Source of the DNA: Poronia punctata
Lineage: Eukaryota; Ascomycota; Sordariomycetes; Xylariales; Xylariaceae
NCBI GenBank assembly: GCA_022579005.1
Contig: MU401711.1
Span: 1 to 46,515 of the forward strand
Direction of reading: 5' to 3'
DNA length: 46,515 nucleotides
The notes under the pieces are model-generated. The model saw only the letters and a list, made by a program, of their open reading frames with translations, ran no database searches and was not told where the DNA came from. This document shows, in pieces, positions 24,435-34,785 of the stretch (within the stretch, counting starts at the first letter, position 1; each line of letters opens with the position of its first letter). Made by a program: the position numbers and the translations under genes.

Positions 24435-25214
24435 CTACATCACAGAAGCTCCTAGCATGGACCCCTCAATCTCCATATTGTCCATGGGCACTTCCATGCC
24501 CGCGCCCCGGGACTCGAAGCCAGCAAGACGAGCTTCGACGGTGCCCATGCGAGTCTCAATGGCTTCCAGCCTCTTCTCGACACTCTCTAGACGCTGAGTG
24601 ATAGCGTGGAACCCCTGATTCACATCATGGTTTATCCTATCCAATTTGTTTACGAGGGTTCGTAGGCTCTGTGTCACGGGCGCGTTCTCTTGCCCGGGTG
24701 GAGCGGCCGGGACTCGAGCTTCGTGGTTGTGTCGCGAATCCTGAACGGCAAAACGCCACTGGTTGTTCAGTTGCACCTCGCAGACGGCCTTTGCACGCCA
24801 TGGACAGTCGACTTTGCGTGTGCTCGGGTTTCGCTTTTTGGCCGTACTACTATACTTGACGCCGCCGCGGTCACACACCAGATCGTATCGTGTCGGTTTG
24901 CCGTCACGGTAGTTGCTGGCCCTCAGTTTCACAACTCCGTAGCCCTGCTCTTTGGCGACGCGTTGGACCGCGCTAAGGAGATCTTCGAAGCTGCGATAGA
25001 TGCCCTCGGGAGGAGGAGCCAGGTTGCCAGGTTCGCTGATCGCCATAGGAGCAGGCGTCATAGGCGTACCAGCCGTCGGCGTAGTTGTGGGAGGCATTTG
25101 TCGCGGGGTACTCAGCGCACTCGCCGTGCCGTTGGGGACTACGACCCCTCCGGCAACGGCCGAGTGGTGAGGATTCTGTTGTAGCGAAATTTTGGCGGTA
25201 TTGTCCGACAACAA
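24435..25214 (-). CDS. FAR1-type zinc-binding protein with C-terminal coiled coil
   Basis: One uninterrupted frame of 259 aa. Residues 1-70 are Thr/Pro/Ala-rich and probably disordered. Residues about 73-168 look like a FAR1/WRKY-GCM1-type module: SFEDLLSAVQRVAKEQGY, then candidate zinc ligands C114 and C137 with RHNH at 161-164 (H162, H164), and the family-like VDCPWRAKA segment. Residues about 183-236 form a heptad-like coiled coil (LVNKLDRINHDVNQ, RLESVEKRLEAIETRM, VEARLAGFES). In known families this module is the DNA-binding head of MULE-type transposases and of transcription factors derived from them. Here no transposase domain follows, so it may be a domesticated DNA-binding protein that dimerises through the coil. 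It sits alone between long spacers. The DNA-binding role is inferred. Confidence 0.65.
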   Translation of the reverse strand: MLSDNTAKISLQQNPHHSAVAGGVVVPNGTASALSTPRQMPPTTTPTAGTPMTPAPMAISEPGNLAPPPEGIYRSFEDLLSAVQRVAKEQGYGVVKLRASNYRDGKPTRYDLVCDRGGVKYSSTAKKRNPSTRKVDCPWRAKAVCEVQLNNQWRFAVQDSRHNHEARVPAAPPGQENAPVTQSLRTLVNKLDRINHDVNQGFHAITQRLESVEKRLEAIETRMGTVEARLAGFESRGAGMEVPMDNMEIEGSMLGASVM

Positions 25215-26357
25215 TGGGGATAAAACGAAGGGACGAGGACAGAGGCCTCAGATATCGTCAGTGCTGACGATGGTGGACGAGGTTTTGGCGCCCGAGTTGG
25301 CGTTGGCGGTTGCGGAGACCCGATCAAATAATCACGATGCACAGAGAGGAGATGCAAATGCAGGTCCAGTGTGCCAGTGCCAGGTCGTCGAAGAAACGTA
25401 CGCCAACACCGTGAAGGATGAGTTATTCAGACGTTGTCGATGGTACGAGAGCTAAGATTCTTATAGTACTAGACCGTGTGTGATAAGGGGAGTTTTGAAC
25501 TGGATGCTGGTAAATTGAGAGAGAAAATACCGTGCGAGATGGGAATATGGCTTGATGGTATCCACAAAGCACACACGGAGTAGAAGGTAAGAGGATGAAA
25601 CCAGTCCCAGCTTTCTCTGGATCGTGAGGCAAACACCAGAAGAGTGTAGTTGTGGCGGGTGTGTGGTACTTGGATTGGGAGACGAGAGAGGGCGGGTTAA
25701 AGTTTCGATGCACGTTAAATAGGTGAGTCAGGACTAAAAAACCAAAGATTGAAAAGTACCTAGGTACTCTAAAAACAAGGTTAGGTACCTGCTATGGCAT
25801 GTACAGTGATGTATGTGGTTAGTAAGATAGTATCCACTTTGTCGGTGGCTTCAAGGTTGTTTGTTGATATGGCTTACGCATCAGAGGTACGTGTACTAGT
25901 ACGTGTCAGGAGTACGTAAATGCTTAGATTCTTCAGGTACCTACCTCGACTAGGTACTTGTACCTTACCTAACTCCTCGGCCCAGATGGTACCTTAGGTC
26001 GGTACAATAGGTTCCTGCCAACCACATGTCTACTCGTATCAGGGCGGTTGCCGTACCGGTCAACAGATGAAGAATGCATTATAGCACCGCATGAAAACAA
26101 AACATATCGCTTTTGAAATTTTCCGAAGTAAATAGGCCTATTCGTTTAGGCCTGGTACCTACATGCATCGGAAACAAACTCTTACCATAGGAACCCCAGC
26201 AAAAGGTTTTTAAGCTTTTGAGAGCCATTTCTCGGCTTATGTATCTGTCTCAGCTTTAACCACCATGCCACGGAATCTTGTTCGCGGCTAAACCCATGAC
26301 CTTTTGCCCCCCGAAATACACCAACAACATCTGCAAGGCTGTATAAACAAGAAGGTC
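25215..26357. promoter_or_regulatory. Divergent intergenic region with TAGGTACCTA-type palindromes
   Basis: This 1.1-kb space separates two divergent genes. Between about 25755 and 26160 it holds a cluster of GGTACC-centred words (GTACCTAGGTAC at 25757, TTAGGTACCTG at 25784, CAGGTACCTACC at 25936, GGTACCTAC at 26153). No other gene is evident. Confidence 0.5.
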
Positions 26358-26891
26358 ATGATGGCGACCAATTCCCACCAAGCCCCGGAGCAACAGCCTA
26401 GGAAGATGCCGCCGTCCAACGAGGGTGAAACCCCTGAAGAGGAGCAGCTTCAGCAGGCTCTGAACCATCTGGATCACTTATATGCCAAGGTTGGTCATTT
26501 ATATTATGATAGTGATAACTGGAATGGCCGCTAACCACATGTCACCCCTTTATATAGTGCCAAGATATGCGGTCCGCGCTCGCTCGGATGATCACTAGTA
26601 TGCCGGAGGCGATACCGAGCAATGGAGCCTGTACGCTTTTACATAATCCTTCTGTAACTCTACTTCCACGCTGCTAACATATTTCTGATAGCTCCAGAAG
26701 CATGTTTCAATGAAGTGGTCAAGGTCATGAGGAACACTGGTACTGAAATCCAAGAATTCACTGCGCTCTACACCAACGAAGAGACCAAAAAGGTGCTGGA
26801 GCAAGCAAAGAAGAGTCGCAAGGCCAATCCCAAGGGGATCAAACCTTGGTATGAGACGTACGATCCTGCATGGCCGGATACTACATCGTGA
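26358..26891 (+). CDS. Conserved-looking small three-exon protein, 134 aa
   Basis: Exons 26358-26489, 26558-26630 and 26692-26891 join in frame to 134 aa. Both introns (68 and 61 nt) carry a GCTAAC branch site and end TATAG or GATAG. Two adjacent ATGs (26358, 26361) are possible starts. After a polar N-terminus the protein is helical: EEEQLQQALNHLDHLYAK, continuing CQDMRSALARMIT across the first junction, then SPEACFNEVVKVMRNTGTEI and a Lys-rich end with NPKGIKPW. The helical layout recalls small subunits of nuclear assemblies such as Mediator, but I do not recognise the family with confidence and assign no function. Perfect splicing and absence of stops argue that it is real. Confidence 0.65.
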
Positions 26892-28472
26892 AGAGGGAGA
26901 CCTTACCTTGTTTTTGTTATTCGCGTGACACACGCTACGATGAGAAACGACTGGCGGTATTCATATTTATCATTTCTAGCGGGCTAGTTGATGGCATATT
27001 AGGTCGGACCCATGCTAATTTGAGCTATATTCTGGAGGGCATATATAAATTAGCCGTAATAATAGGTTAAGGTTAGGTGATCCAGGTCCGAACCAAAAAC
27101 TCTCTGCTTTGTAGATTTTCTACAATCATTCTCGATCGCTAACATTTTGTACCCTTGTCGGAGTCGACGTTTCAAGGACAAGCCGATGTTAGAGTTCGTA
27201 TGTCGAGTAGCCTGGAAGCTGACGGTTTGTTAAGATATTGCAATCCTGGTGAGGTTTCGATATACGCGTAACAGAGGCTCGTAACAGCATCTTGGTGTTG
27301 GTTACCCTGTACCCATATCGTATTGAGTGCTACGAGTACACAGTGTTATAAGCGACGCGCCTCCATAATATGTCTTCTGACGGCAAGTACGCCAGGAGAG
27401 ATTGTTGCTAGATGTGACGCGATAGGGGTAAATGGGGTGTTTGTGAAGCTACGAGTATAAGATTAGTCTTGGGTTCTACGTTACCGATATCCTTTATTTT
27501 GGCTGTGAGTAGACTCGACACTTCTATCTTTGCGTCAACTCGGTGCCCCAACAACTTGTAAACAGAATGTACACTGCGAGGCATACTCCGCATTAGAGTC
27601 TCTACCTTCCCTGCACTCCAAAATAGACAGCTTCTAAGTTCTATTTACGTGTACCTCTCGTATTAGTTGAAAGCCGCTTCCAGGTTGATTAAGAGTTCCG
27701 AAGCCGGGGATTCCGGGTTCCAATATGGACGGCTTCCTAACGGTAGGCGCTATTCCCACTTTTACTGTGCTGGTAGATGCAATCTTGGTACACGCTTATC
27801 TTTTATAACCGCCGCCTATTGTCTGAATACCTAATCCACGGATGTAGTATATGTCCCTTTTTCATACGCGTGTAGACCTTCTCCTTTCATACATCTACGA
27901 GGAATTGTCGACCACATAACTTTTCCCAGAGGGACTGGAGTTACCGGCTTCAAATCTCGCCTAGACTGTAGCTTTAACGGTACATTGGTGGGTTGGTGGT
28001 AAGTAGGTACCTAGGTACCTACCTCGCACGTGTAAGCTCCAGACTTGGAAGCGGCAATCGGCTATTGTCAGTTGTTGAACAGAAAGACGCCTCGGTGATA
28101 CGCCAACTCGAATTGGCTGTCCGAGTGCTGATGCTAGGTCGACGGGCTGTTGGCAGGTGCTCATAGCTGGCGATGATTGGTTTCTGTAAACGACACTGCC
28201 TCCACTGATAGGTACCTCCAATCACAGACCCCACCACATCCACCACCTGTAAAAATTCGCTGTGAATTTTCGAAAACACTGGCCCACCTTAGTTTGCCCC
28301 TCCCAATAGATCTGAGTTGTTAATCTTTTTTCCCCTTGAGCCCACATCAAGGCCCGCGCCAGCGCCCATACATAATCATCATAACTTGGGCTGCATACTT
28401 GTTCCTGTCGTCGCCGTAATTGTTAATCCGGGAACAAAATATCACGAACGACCGATCGATCACATCCCAACC
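26892..28472. promoter_or_regulatory. 1.6-kb spacer upstream of eIF3c
   Basis: No recognisable gene. It holds a perfect 20-nt palindrome (28003-28022) and a second GATAGGTACCTCC word near 28209. The last 200 nt before the eIF3c start are rich in C, consistent with a housekeeping promoter and leader. Confidence 0.5.
28003..28022. repeat. Perfect 20-nt palindrome
   Basis: GTAGGTACCTAGGTACCTAC reads the same on both strands. It lies 450 nt before the eIF3c start and is the longest member of the TAGGTACCTA family in the window. Confidence 0.9.
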
Positions 28473-31138
28473 ATGTCTCGGTTTTTCCGTAGTGGTGAAG
28501 ATAGCTCCAGCGAGAGCAGCTCCGACGAGGAGGAGCTCTACTCTGAAGAGGAGGAAGAAACCAAGGGCGAAGAAGACTCTGAAGCTTCAGACTCAGACGA
28601 GTCCGACGAGGATGGGGAGGATTCAGACGAAGGTTCCAGCGACGAGGAAGGAGTCAAGCGAACTGGTGCTTCACGTTTCTTGCGAGGCGAATCTTCCGAG
28701 AGCGAGGACAGCGACGAAGACCAGCCCAAGACCGTCAAGAGCGCCAAAGATAAGCGTTTTGCTGAGCTAGAGACTACCATCGACACTATCGAAAAGAAAC
28801 AGAAAATCAATGACTGGGGTGCTGTTTCAAATGGTATGTAGTTCTGCGCCACCGACAAGTTTTTTTACCATTTGACGTCTAACTCGGTGTAGAATTCGAC
28901 AAACTTATCCGACAGGCCACCAAGATGACGGAGCGGGGTCAAGCCCCTAAGCTCTACATCAAGGCCATTGTCGAACTCGAAGACGCCATGAACGAGGCCA
29001 TCTCGAAACAAAAAGTTACGCCCAAGAAGATGAATGCCATCAGCGCTCGTGGTCTTAATGCAGTCAAGCAAAAGATCAAGAAACTGAAACAAGATCACCA
29101 GACTGAGGTCGACGCATACAGAGAAGATCCTCTCGATTTCCTGGCGTCCGAAGATGAAGAGGAAGAGCTCCCCCCGCCGAAGCCTAAGAAGACCAAGGCC
29201 GAGATGTACACTGAGCAGGTCGAGCAGCAAGACGAAGAGGGCTTCGAGACAGTGGTCAAGGGCGGCCGCACCATGCAGTTCACACCCGAAAGTATCTTCA
29301 AGCACCTCCGTAGTATTTTGGAGTCTCGTGGAAAGAAGAACACCGACCGGCTTGAGCAGATCCGCATCATGGAGAGGCTGCATGCCGTGGCGAATACCCC
29401 TTACCAGACCATCCGCGTCCTATTGACACTAGTCTCGGCCAGGTTCGATCTTGGAACTGGCACTGCCAACTCTATGCCCCTTGAACAGTGGAAGGCCGCG
29501 GAGAAGGAATTGTCCACCCTATTCCAAGTCTTGGAGGAGAATCCGGACCACGTTGTCATTGAAAATGCTGAGGAGTGGGAAGATGACGACAAACCGCCTA
29601 CGCTGCAACCTGGGGAGAAATATATCAAGGTGCCCGGCAGCGTGGTATCATATGTCGAGCGTCTTGATGATGAGCTGACTCGCTCGCTACAAAACATCGA
29701 CCCTCACACGTCAGAGTATATCGAACGGTTGACAGATGAGAGTTCCCTGTACAACGTTATCTTCCGCGGCCTGCTATACTACGAGACCCTTGGCAAGGAC
29801 TCGTCACTTCAGATCCCGCAAGACAGCTTGAACCGGATCGTCATGCGGAGAGTAGAGCATGTCTACTTTAAGCCTGCGCAAGTGGTCAAGATTCTAGAAG
29901 AGAACGCTTGGAAGCCAGTACCGAGTAATGTCGAGTCTGTCATTACTCCTCGAGGAAGCATCAACGACGCGACGCAACTCATCAACGTATTGTGCAACTA
30001 CCTGTTCCTCAACAGTGAAGGAATCATCCGTGCCCGGGCTATGCTCTGCCAGATTTACTTCCTAGCATTACACGACGAATATTACAAAGCGCGCGATATG
30101 ATGCTCATGTCACATTTACAAGAGACCATCAACAGCTTCGATGTCCAGACCCAAATTTTGTACAATCGCACACTTGTCCAAGTCGGCCTTTGCGCGTTCC
30201 GCAAGGGTCTCGTATACGATGCTCAGAACACGCTGCAGGAGATCTGCGGTAGCGGTCGACAAAAGGAGCTACTAGCCCAGGGAGTCATGATCCAGCGTTA
30301 CGCGCAAGTATCACCCGAGCAGGAGCGTCTTGAGAAACAGAGACAGCTACCTTTCCACATGCACATAAACCTAGAGCTTCTCGAGTGCGTTTACTTGACG
30401 TGCAGCATGCTTCTTGAGATCCCCTTGCTAGCACAGACCGGCTCGTCCCCAGATATCAAGAAGCGTGTGATCAGCAAGACATACCGGCGCATGCTCGAGT
30501 ACCACGAGCGACAAATCTTCACCGGCCCACCGGAAAACACCCGAGATCACGTCATGCAGGCATCCCGGGCTTTGGCTGCCGGCGAGTGGAAGAAGGCAAT
30601 CAGCTTCGTTCACGATATCAAGATTTGGGACCTCATGCCGAACACGGAAGAGATCAAGACCATGCTCTCCAAGCAAATCCAAGAGGAGGGCCTCCGCACT
30701 TACCTCTTCACATACGCCCCATTCTACGACACACTTGCTGTGTCGACTCTATCATCCATGTTCGACCTCGAGGACCGCAAGGTTGCCGCTATAGTGAGCA
30801 AGATGATCAGCCACGAGGAACTAGCTGCTGCCCTCGACCAAGTCACATCCACCGTCATCTTCCGGAAGGGAGTTGAGCTTTCCCGCCTGCAGAGCCTGGC
30901 CCTTACGCTTTCGGACAAGGCCGCTGCTCTCATCGAGACCAACGAGCGCACGCTGGAGCAAAGGACACAAGGTACCGCCAACGCATTTGATAGAAGAGGC
31001 GGACAGAACCAGCGTGGTGGGCGTGGAGGCGGACCCAAGACGGGTCGGGGTGGAGCAAGGACAGGTGGAACGGGACAGAGACAAGCCGGTGGCACACAAT
31101 TCACGGGAGGCGTGCTGGGCGGTGCTGTTCGAGGTTAA
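28473..31138 (+). CDS. nip1: Eukaryotic translation initiation factor 3 subunit C (Nip1)
   Basis: Exons 28473-28833 and 28893-31138 encode 868 aa, the usual fungal eIF3c length; the 59-nt intron has GTATGT and CTAAC. The protein begins MSRFFRSG, then a long acidic Ser/Asp/Glu tract to about residue 90. The junction reads [14 protein letters not shown], typical of the family. The large helical eIF3c_N region follows, then a PCI domain about 610-790 ([37 protein letters not shown]), and a Gly/Arg/Gln-rich tail ([22 protein letters not shown]). eIF3c is a core cytoplasmic eIF3 subunit whose N-terminus in yeast contacts eIF1 and eIF5 on the 40S ribosome. The start has a good context (CAACCATGT). 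A frame 52 codons longer upstream lacks family character. It converges with the hemerythrin gene. Confidence 0.95.
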
Positions 31139-31649
31139 ACAAATAATAGGCGTACTTCTTACACTGTTTTCCGTCTCTTTTGTATCTCGTGTGCATACGG
31201 CCCGGGAGGCTTCTCGAGGGACGAAGGGACACTCATCGGCGACGGCCAGTTCAGGCCACATTCGGACGTTCAAGTAGCGAATTCGCTAACGGAATTGATT
31301 TTATTTTACGATGACTAGGATAAAGGCATGCGACGTGGCTAGACATTTATGAGCAGTGTTCGGAGTGTTCGGACTTTAGCATATCATGTTAGAAGTCAAG
31401 ACGGTTGTGTGTAATCCCGAAATGTACTAACTCGTATTCCACACTAGAATCACCACATCCTTATCCTATCTTCTCCATGTTGTAGTACTGGTAAGATGAA
31501 ATGTTCATCTTCGATATACCTAGCAATATCATGCCTAGCGAGGGCTCAAATGTGAAACCCAACCCGGCTCTGTCCGCATGTTTACTCTACGCTATCCTAT
31601 TCTATCTACTCACTCTCTACTTCCGAAGAAAAAAGAAGAGAAAGCCACG
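31139..31649. other. Convergent 3' spacer
   Basis: Half a kilobase between the ends of the eIF3c and hemerythrin genes. It probably holds both 3' UTRs. No gene is seen. Confidence 0.5.
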
Positions 31650-32531
31650 TCACATCGACAGTCCCCACATCTCGTCCAGCGACCAGTATCGCCGCATATT
31701 CTCAGCGCCGAGGGCTTGCACCTCCTGATCGAGATGAGTCCATAGCACATCGCCCCATGTGTCCATCTGTGTTTTCACCACGCTCATCTCGAGTGGTTGT
31801 TCGCCAGAGAGACATTTTTGGAGATATTCGCGTAGTCCGTCCATGCCCTTGTGGATCTCAACGTGCTGCCGGATAAGTTCCGCTGCTTTCTTTTTACCCC
31901 TTCCGCCCTTTTTAACCTCTTCCCCGCCGTGGGGAACGTCTTGTTTACCTGATCGAAACTCGGGCATCCTTTTAGCTAATTTGGGGAAAACATATGCTTC
32001 TTCAATGGAATGGTGCGCTTCGAGATGCGAGACTAATTGTAGACCCGTGTTTATGAAGGCGCGTAGGGACATGTTTTTGGGTCTGTGGCCGCTGGACGCG
32101 GCTTCATAGAGAAGGGTCCAGGATTGACGGAAATGGGAGTGGAACATGTCCATGTGTTCGGCTAGACGGTTGTATTGCTTGAAATCGGAGGGGGAGAGGG
32201 GTGGTAGGCTTGGCTCCTCCTCCTGTTGCTCTTCTGGTTTTGTACATGGCTCAGGCTTGCTTGCGCTCGGAGCGACTGGTTGAGGTTTCGAAACGGGGTC
32301 TGATCCCGAGCCTGGTGCTGTGGTTGTTGACATCCTGTGAATAGGTGCCGGGACAACGGTGTGTCCGAACGGGGTCGTTGATGTTCGGCTACTCGCTGCT
32401 GTCCTTGTGTTCCTTATTATTATCACCAATGCCGAAGGGACGGCGGTGCGGGGCTGAAGTCTTAGTACACGTAAAAGGTTTCTACTCGAAGGTTTTGTAG
32501 AGACAACTGTGATTGCACGGATCATGGGCAA
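31650..32531 (-). CDS. Hemerythrin (HHE) domain protein, probably mitochondrial
   Basis: A single 293-aa frame. Residues 1-66 hold no Asp or Glu and many Arg, Ser and Thr, as in a mitochondrial presequence. Residues 67-115 are a Pro/Glu/Ser-rich linker. The four-helix hemerythrin domain covers about 116-285, with likely iron ligands in HMDMFHSHF (H126, H131, H133), HLEAHHSIEE (H169, H173, H174, E177/E178), RQHVEIH (H223, H227) and THLDQE (H266, E270). Such domains bind a non-haem di-iron centre and in other organisms sense or store oxygen, iron or NO; fungal members are little characterised. A start at M67 would give a 227-aa form without the presequence. A Lys/Gly-rich insert (KKGGRGKKK, 208-215) interrupts the domain between helices. 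Confidence 0.85.
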   Translation of the reverse strand: MPMIRAITVVSTKPSSRNLLRVLRLQPRTAVPSALVIIIRNTRTAASSRTSTTPFGHTVVPAPIHRMSTTTAPGSGSDPVSKPQPVAPSASKPEPCTKPEEQQEEEPSLPPLSPSDFKQYNRLAEHMDMFHSHFRQSWTLLYEAASSGHRPKNMSLRAFINTGLQLVSHLEAHHSIEEAYVFPKLAKRMPEFRSGKQDVPHGGEEVKKGGRGKKKAAELIRQHVEIHKGMDGLREYLQKCLSGEQPLEMSVVKTQMDTWGDVLWTHLDQEVQALGAENMRRYWSLDEMWGLSM

Positions 32532-34785
32532 AGCAACCAGATCGCTATGCTGCTCTTACATAGAAACAGATATGAATTTAGACCTACCTAATGTAGAGTT
32601 CGGATCCTCATATTTCTCACCTAAGTGGCCTTCCCACCGACTCGTGAGCTACCTCATTGTTAATCCTACCTATCGCATGTGTCAGCAGCGCGGTAGGCCG
32701 AATGGAATGCCAATGGGTGTGGGGCTATCTATGCCCTTTCCTTCTAACAGACTACAGTGAATGATTGGCTGAAACTGTACATGAGAAGTCCACAACCCAC
32801 TCAAGGTACGCTCTTACGAGTATGTACAAATGTACGCACCTTCACGCGCGGTTGTTAGTCAGCTTCAACTTGAACTACATTGAAACATCACCAACTCGAA
32901 TACTGACGAGCACATGATGGGTTCTGGGTCGGTCCGAAACCCTACCGGAAATTGAATGATCACGGTGAGCTCAAAGCTTGGAAGGTATGGCTGAGGTACA
33001 CAGTACCTACTCGTATACGAATAACCGTTCATATTCCCGTTAATTCCCGACAACCCCCCAATGTAACCAGGCAATTCACCTCGTCCGTGATGAGATACAT
33101 CATACTCCCAAGGGCAGATACGAGTACATCATACAGGACTTCTGGAAGGAAATTTCCAAACCAGGGCCCACCGAGAGGAGGGGGAACTGGGAACATCAAG
33201 GGTTACAGCCTGTGTACGATAGGCGCCTACTTTCCCCAGGGATATCGTTGGAAAGCTTCAGGAATTAATATCAAGGCCGTGTCCGGATCCAACGGTGGCG
33301 CATAGGGCTAGGGAGTACCGTGGGACAAACAACGGCAAACGGAAATTAGCATGTAAGAACCATTACCGTCTCACCAAACTCTGAAGGTCATAAAACTCGC
33401 GTAGAGCAACGCTACTGCGAGGAGACCCATCCGCGTTACACGGATGGTTAACTACAACGTGGTAACCTGCCTGCCATTTATCTCGGTAGACATCTGAAAC
33501 CACCAGAAAGAAAAGTGTAGGTGGCTTAAAAATATGCCGTGTCGCTTGTGACGATCGTCTTCTTGCATTGACAGGACACAGGGCGTTTGCGCCAAGGCGC
33601 TCCCGATGTAACAAGACCACGCACAATATACTTTGTTCTACCTCGACAGTCGACACCTAACCCGGAAGGCAATGGGACACAAAATACGGTCCAATCAACG
33701 TCGGCATTGGGAAATGTACGACGCGCTATCGCATTCGGGGAACCGCAGTCCTTTTAGGTTCATCCCGCCGTGGCACAACCATAATGAGAGTTGAATCATA
33801 CCTTAGTCACAAGCTCCCAGTCGTCCGGTATATGGTCCGGACCATTAGGACAAAGGGGTATCGCGCTGCCGCGACGGATGTAATCAAACGCTTCGATCGC
33901 TTTCTGTCAAGTATCAAGGAAAGGATCGTATCACATCGCATCGTATCGCACGGACAGGTCAACCGATCGCGACCCACCGTGCCGCCCATCCCCTGTGACC
34001 ATCCGGCCCCGGCCTTCCCTACTTTTCCGCCCTCGGGAACACGTGGCAGCGTTCGGTCGACCTCGTCTGTGGTGATTTTGTGCTTGATGGAAATAACGAT
34101 AGGAAACCTGCTTTTTCGTAAAAGTGTCCTACCCTAGACTACCTTTGTCTCGTTACGGATAGGCTACCTAGCTACAGCCCTATCTTTTTTCTCATTCTTC
34201 TTCCTTTTCCTCGTTCTTTTGCTTCCCATCTTCTTCCCCTTCAACAGTTAAAATTTGGAGTATCGACTGATCAGACGGGTCCGGGCGCGTACTTGCTTCC
34301 CCCGGGTGGGGCTGGATTGTTGTTTGCACTCGAATCGATTGATACACCTTTAATCACATTTCTGGCTATCAGTAATAGCGGTGAAGGAGGGGAAATCCAG
34401 TCGACTGATCTGGGAAGTGCGTTGAAATCCTGACATGTCAGAGTTACTCGACTAGCAAACGACAACAATGCGCCTCGCCCCTCATGCATCCCTGTGAGCT
34501 ACTAACGGGGGGATACCTGACGTTACAAGATGATAGAAAATGGGGGCAGAAACTCGCCTCTTCGAACGGGCCGGGTAGCCAGATAACTAGAGAGCAGTCG
34601 AGTATATAAGACTGAGGCCGGGCGAACTTGGAATTCCCATCCATCTTCTTCCTCGTTAACAACTGCTCTTATCCCGTCGTCCACACGGAAGTTTATACAT
34701 CCTCTTCATCACAGTCTTCAGCGACTTTTTCGAAGCTTGCCGGCAAAAACATCCCAGAATCGAAAACCTTTCTTAGTGCCCAACA
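32532..34785. promoter_or_regulatory. Divergent 2.3-kb intergenic region
   Basis: Space between the divergent hemerythrin and SnoaL-like genes. Frames of 97 codons (33363-33656, minus) and 117 codons (33784-34137, plus) lack recognisable features. CATCCG and CGGATG form a short hairpin at about 33428-33446, and near-repeats of ATCGCATCGTATCGC lie at about 33925-33950. A strong CT tract lies at about 34185-34250. Confidence 0.5.
34603..34610 (+). promoter_or_regulatory. TATA box of SnoaL-like gene
   Basis: TATATAAG lies 176 nt before the ATG at 34786, which would give a leader of about 140-150 nt. The leader is CT-rich and ends CAACAATGAC, a good fungal start context. Confidence 0.55.

Noticed and set aside
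28538..28858. Serine-rich minus-strand frame
   Set aside because: It is the antisense shadow of the acidic Ser/Asp/Glu tract of eIF3c.
30724..31273. Overlapping minus-strand frames of 126 and 150 codons at the eIF3c 3' end
   Set aside because: They are antisense to the PCI domain and Gly/Arg tail of a clearly real gene.
33363..33656. 97-codon minus-strand frame between the hemerythrin and SnoaL-like genes
   Set aside because: No family resemblance, mixed composition, no promoter or splice support.
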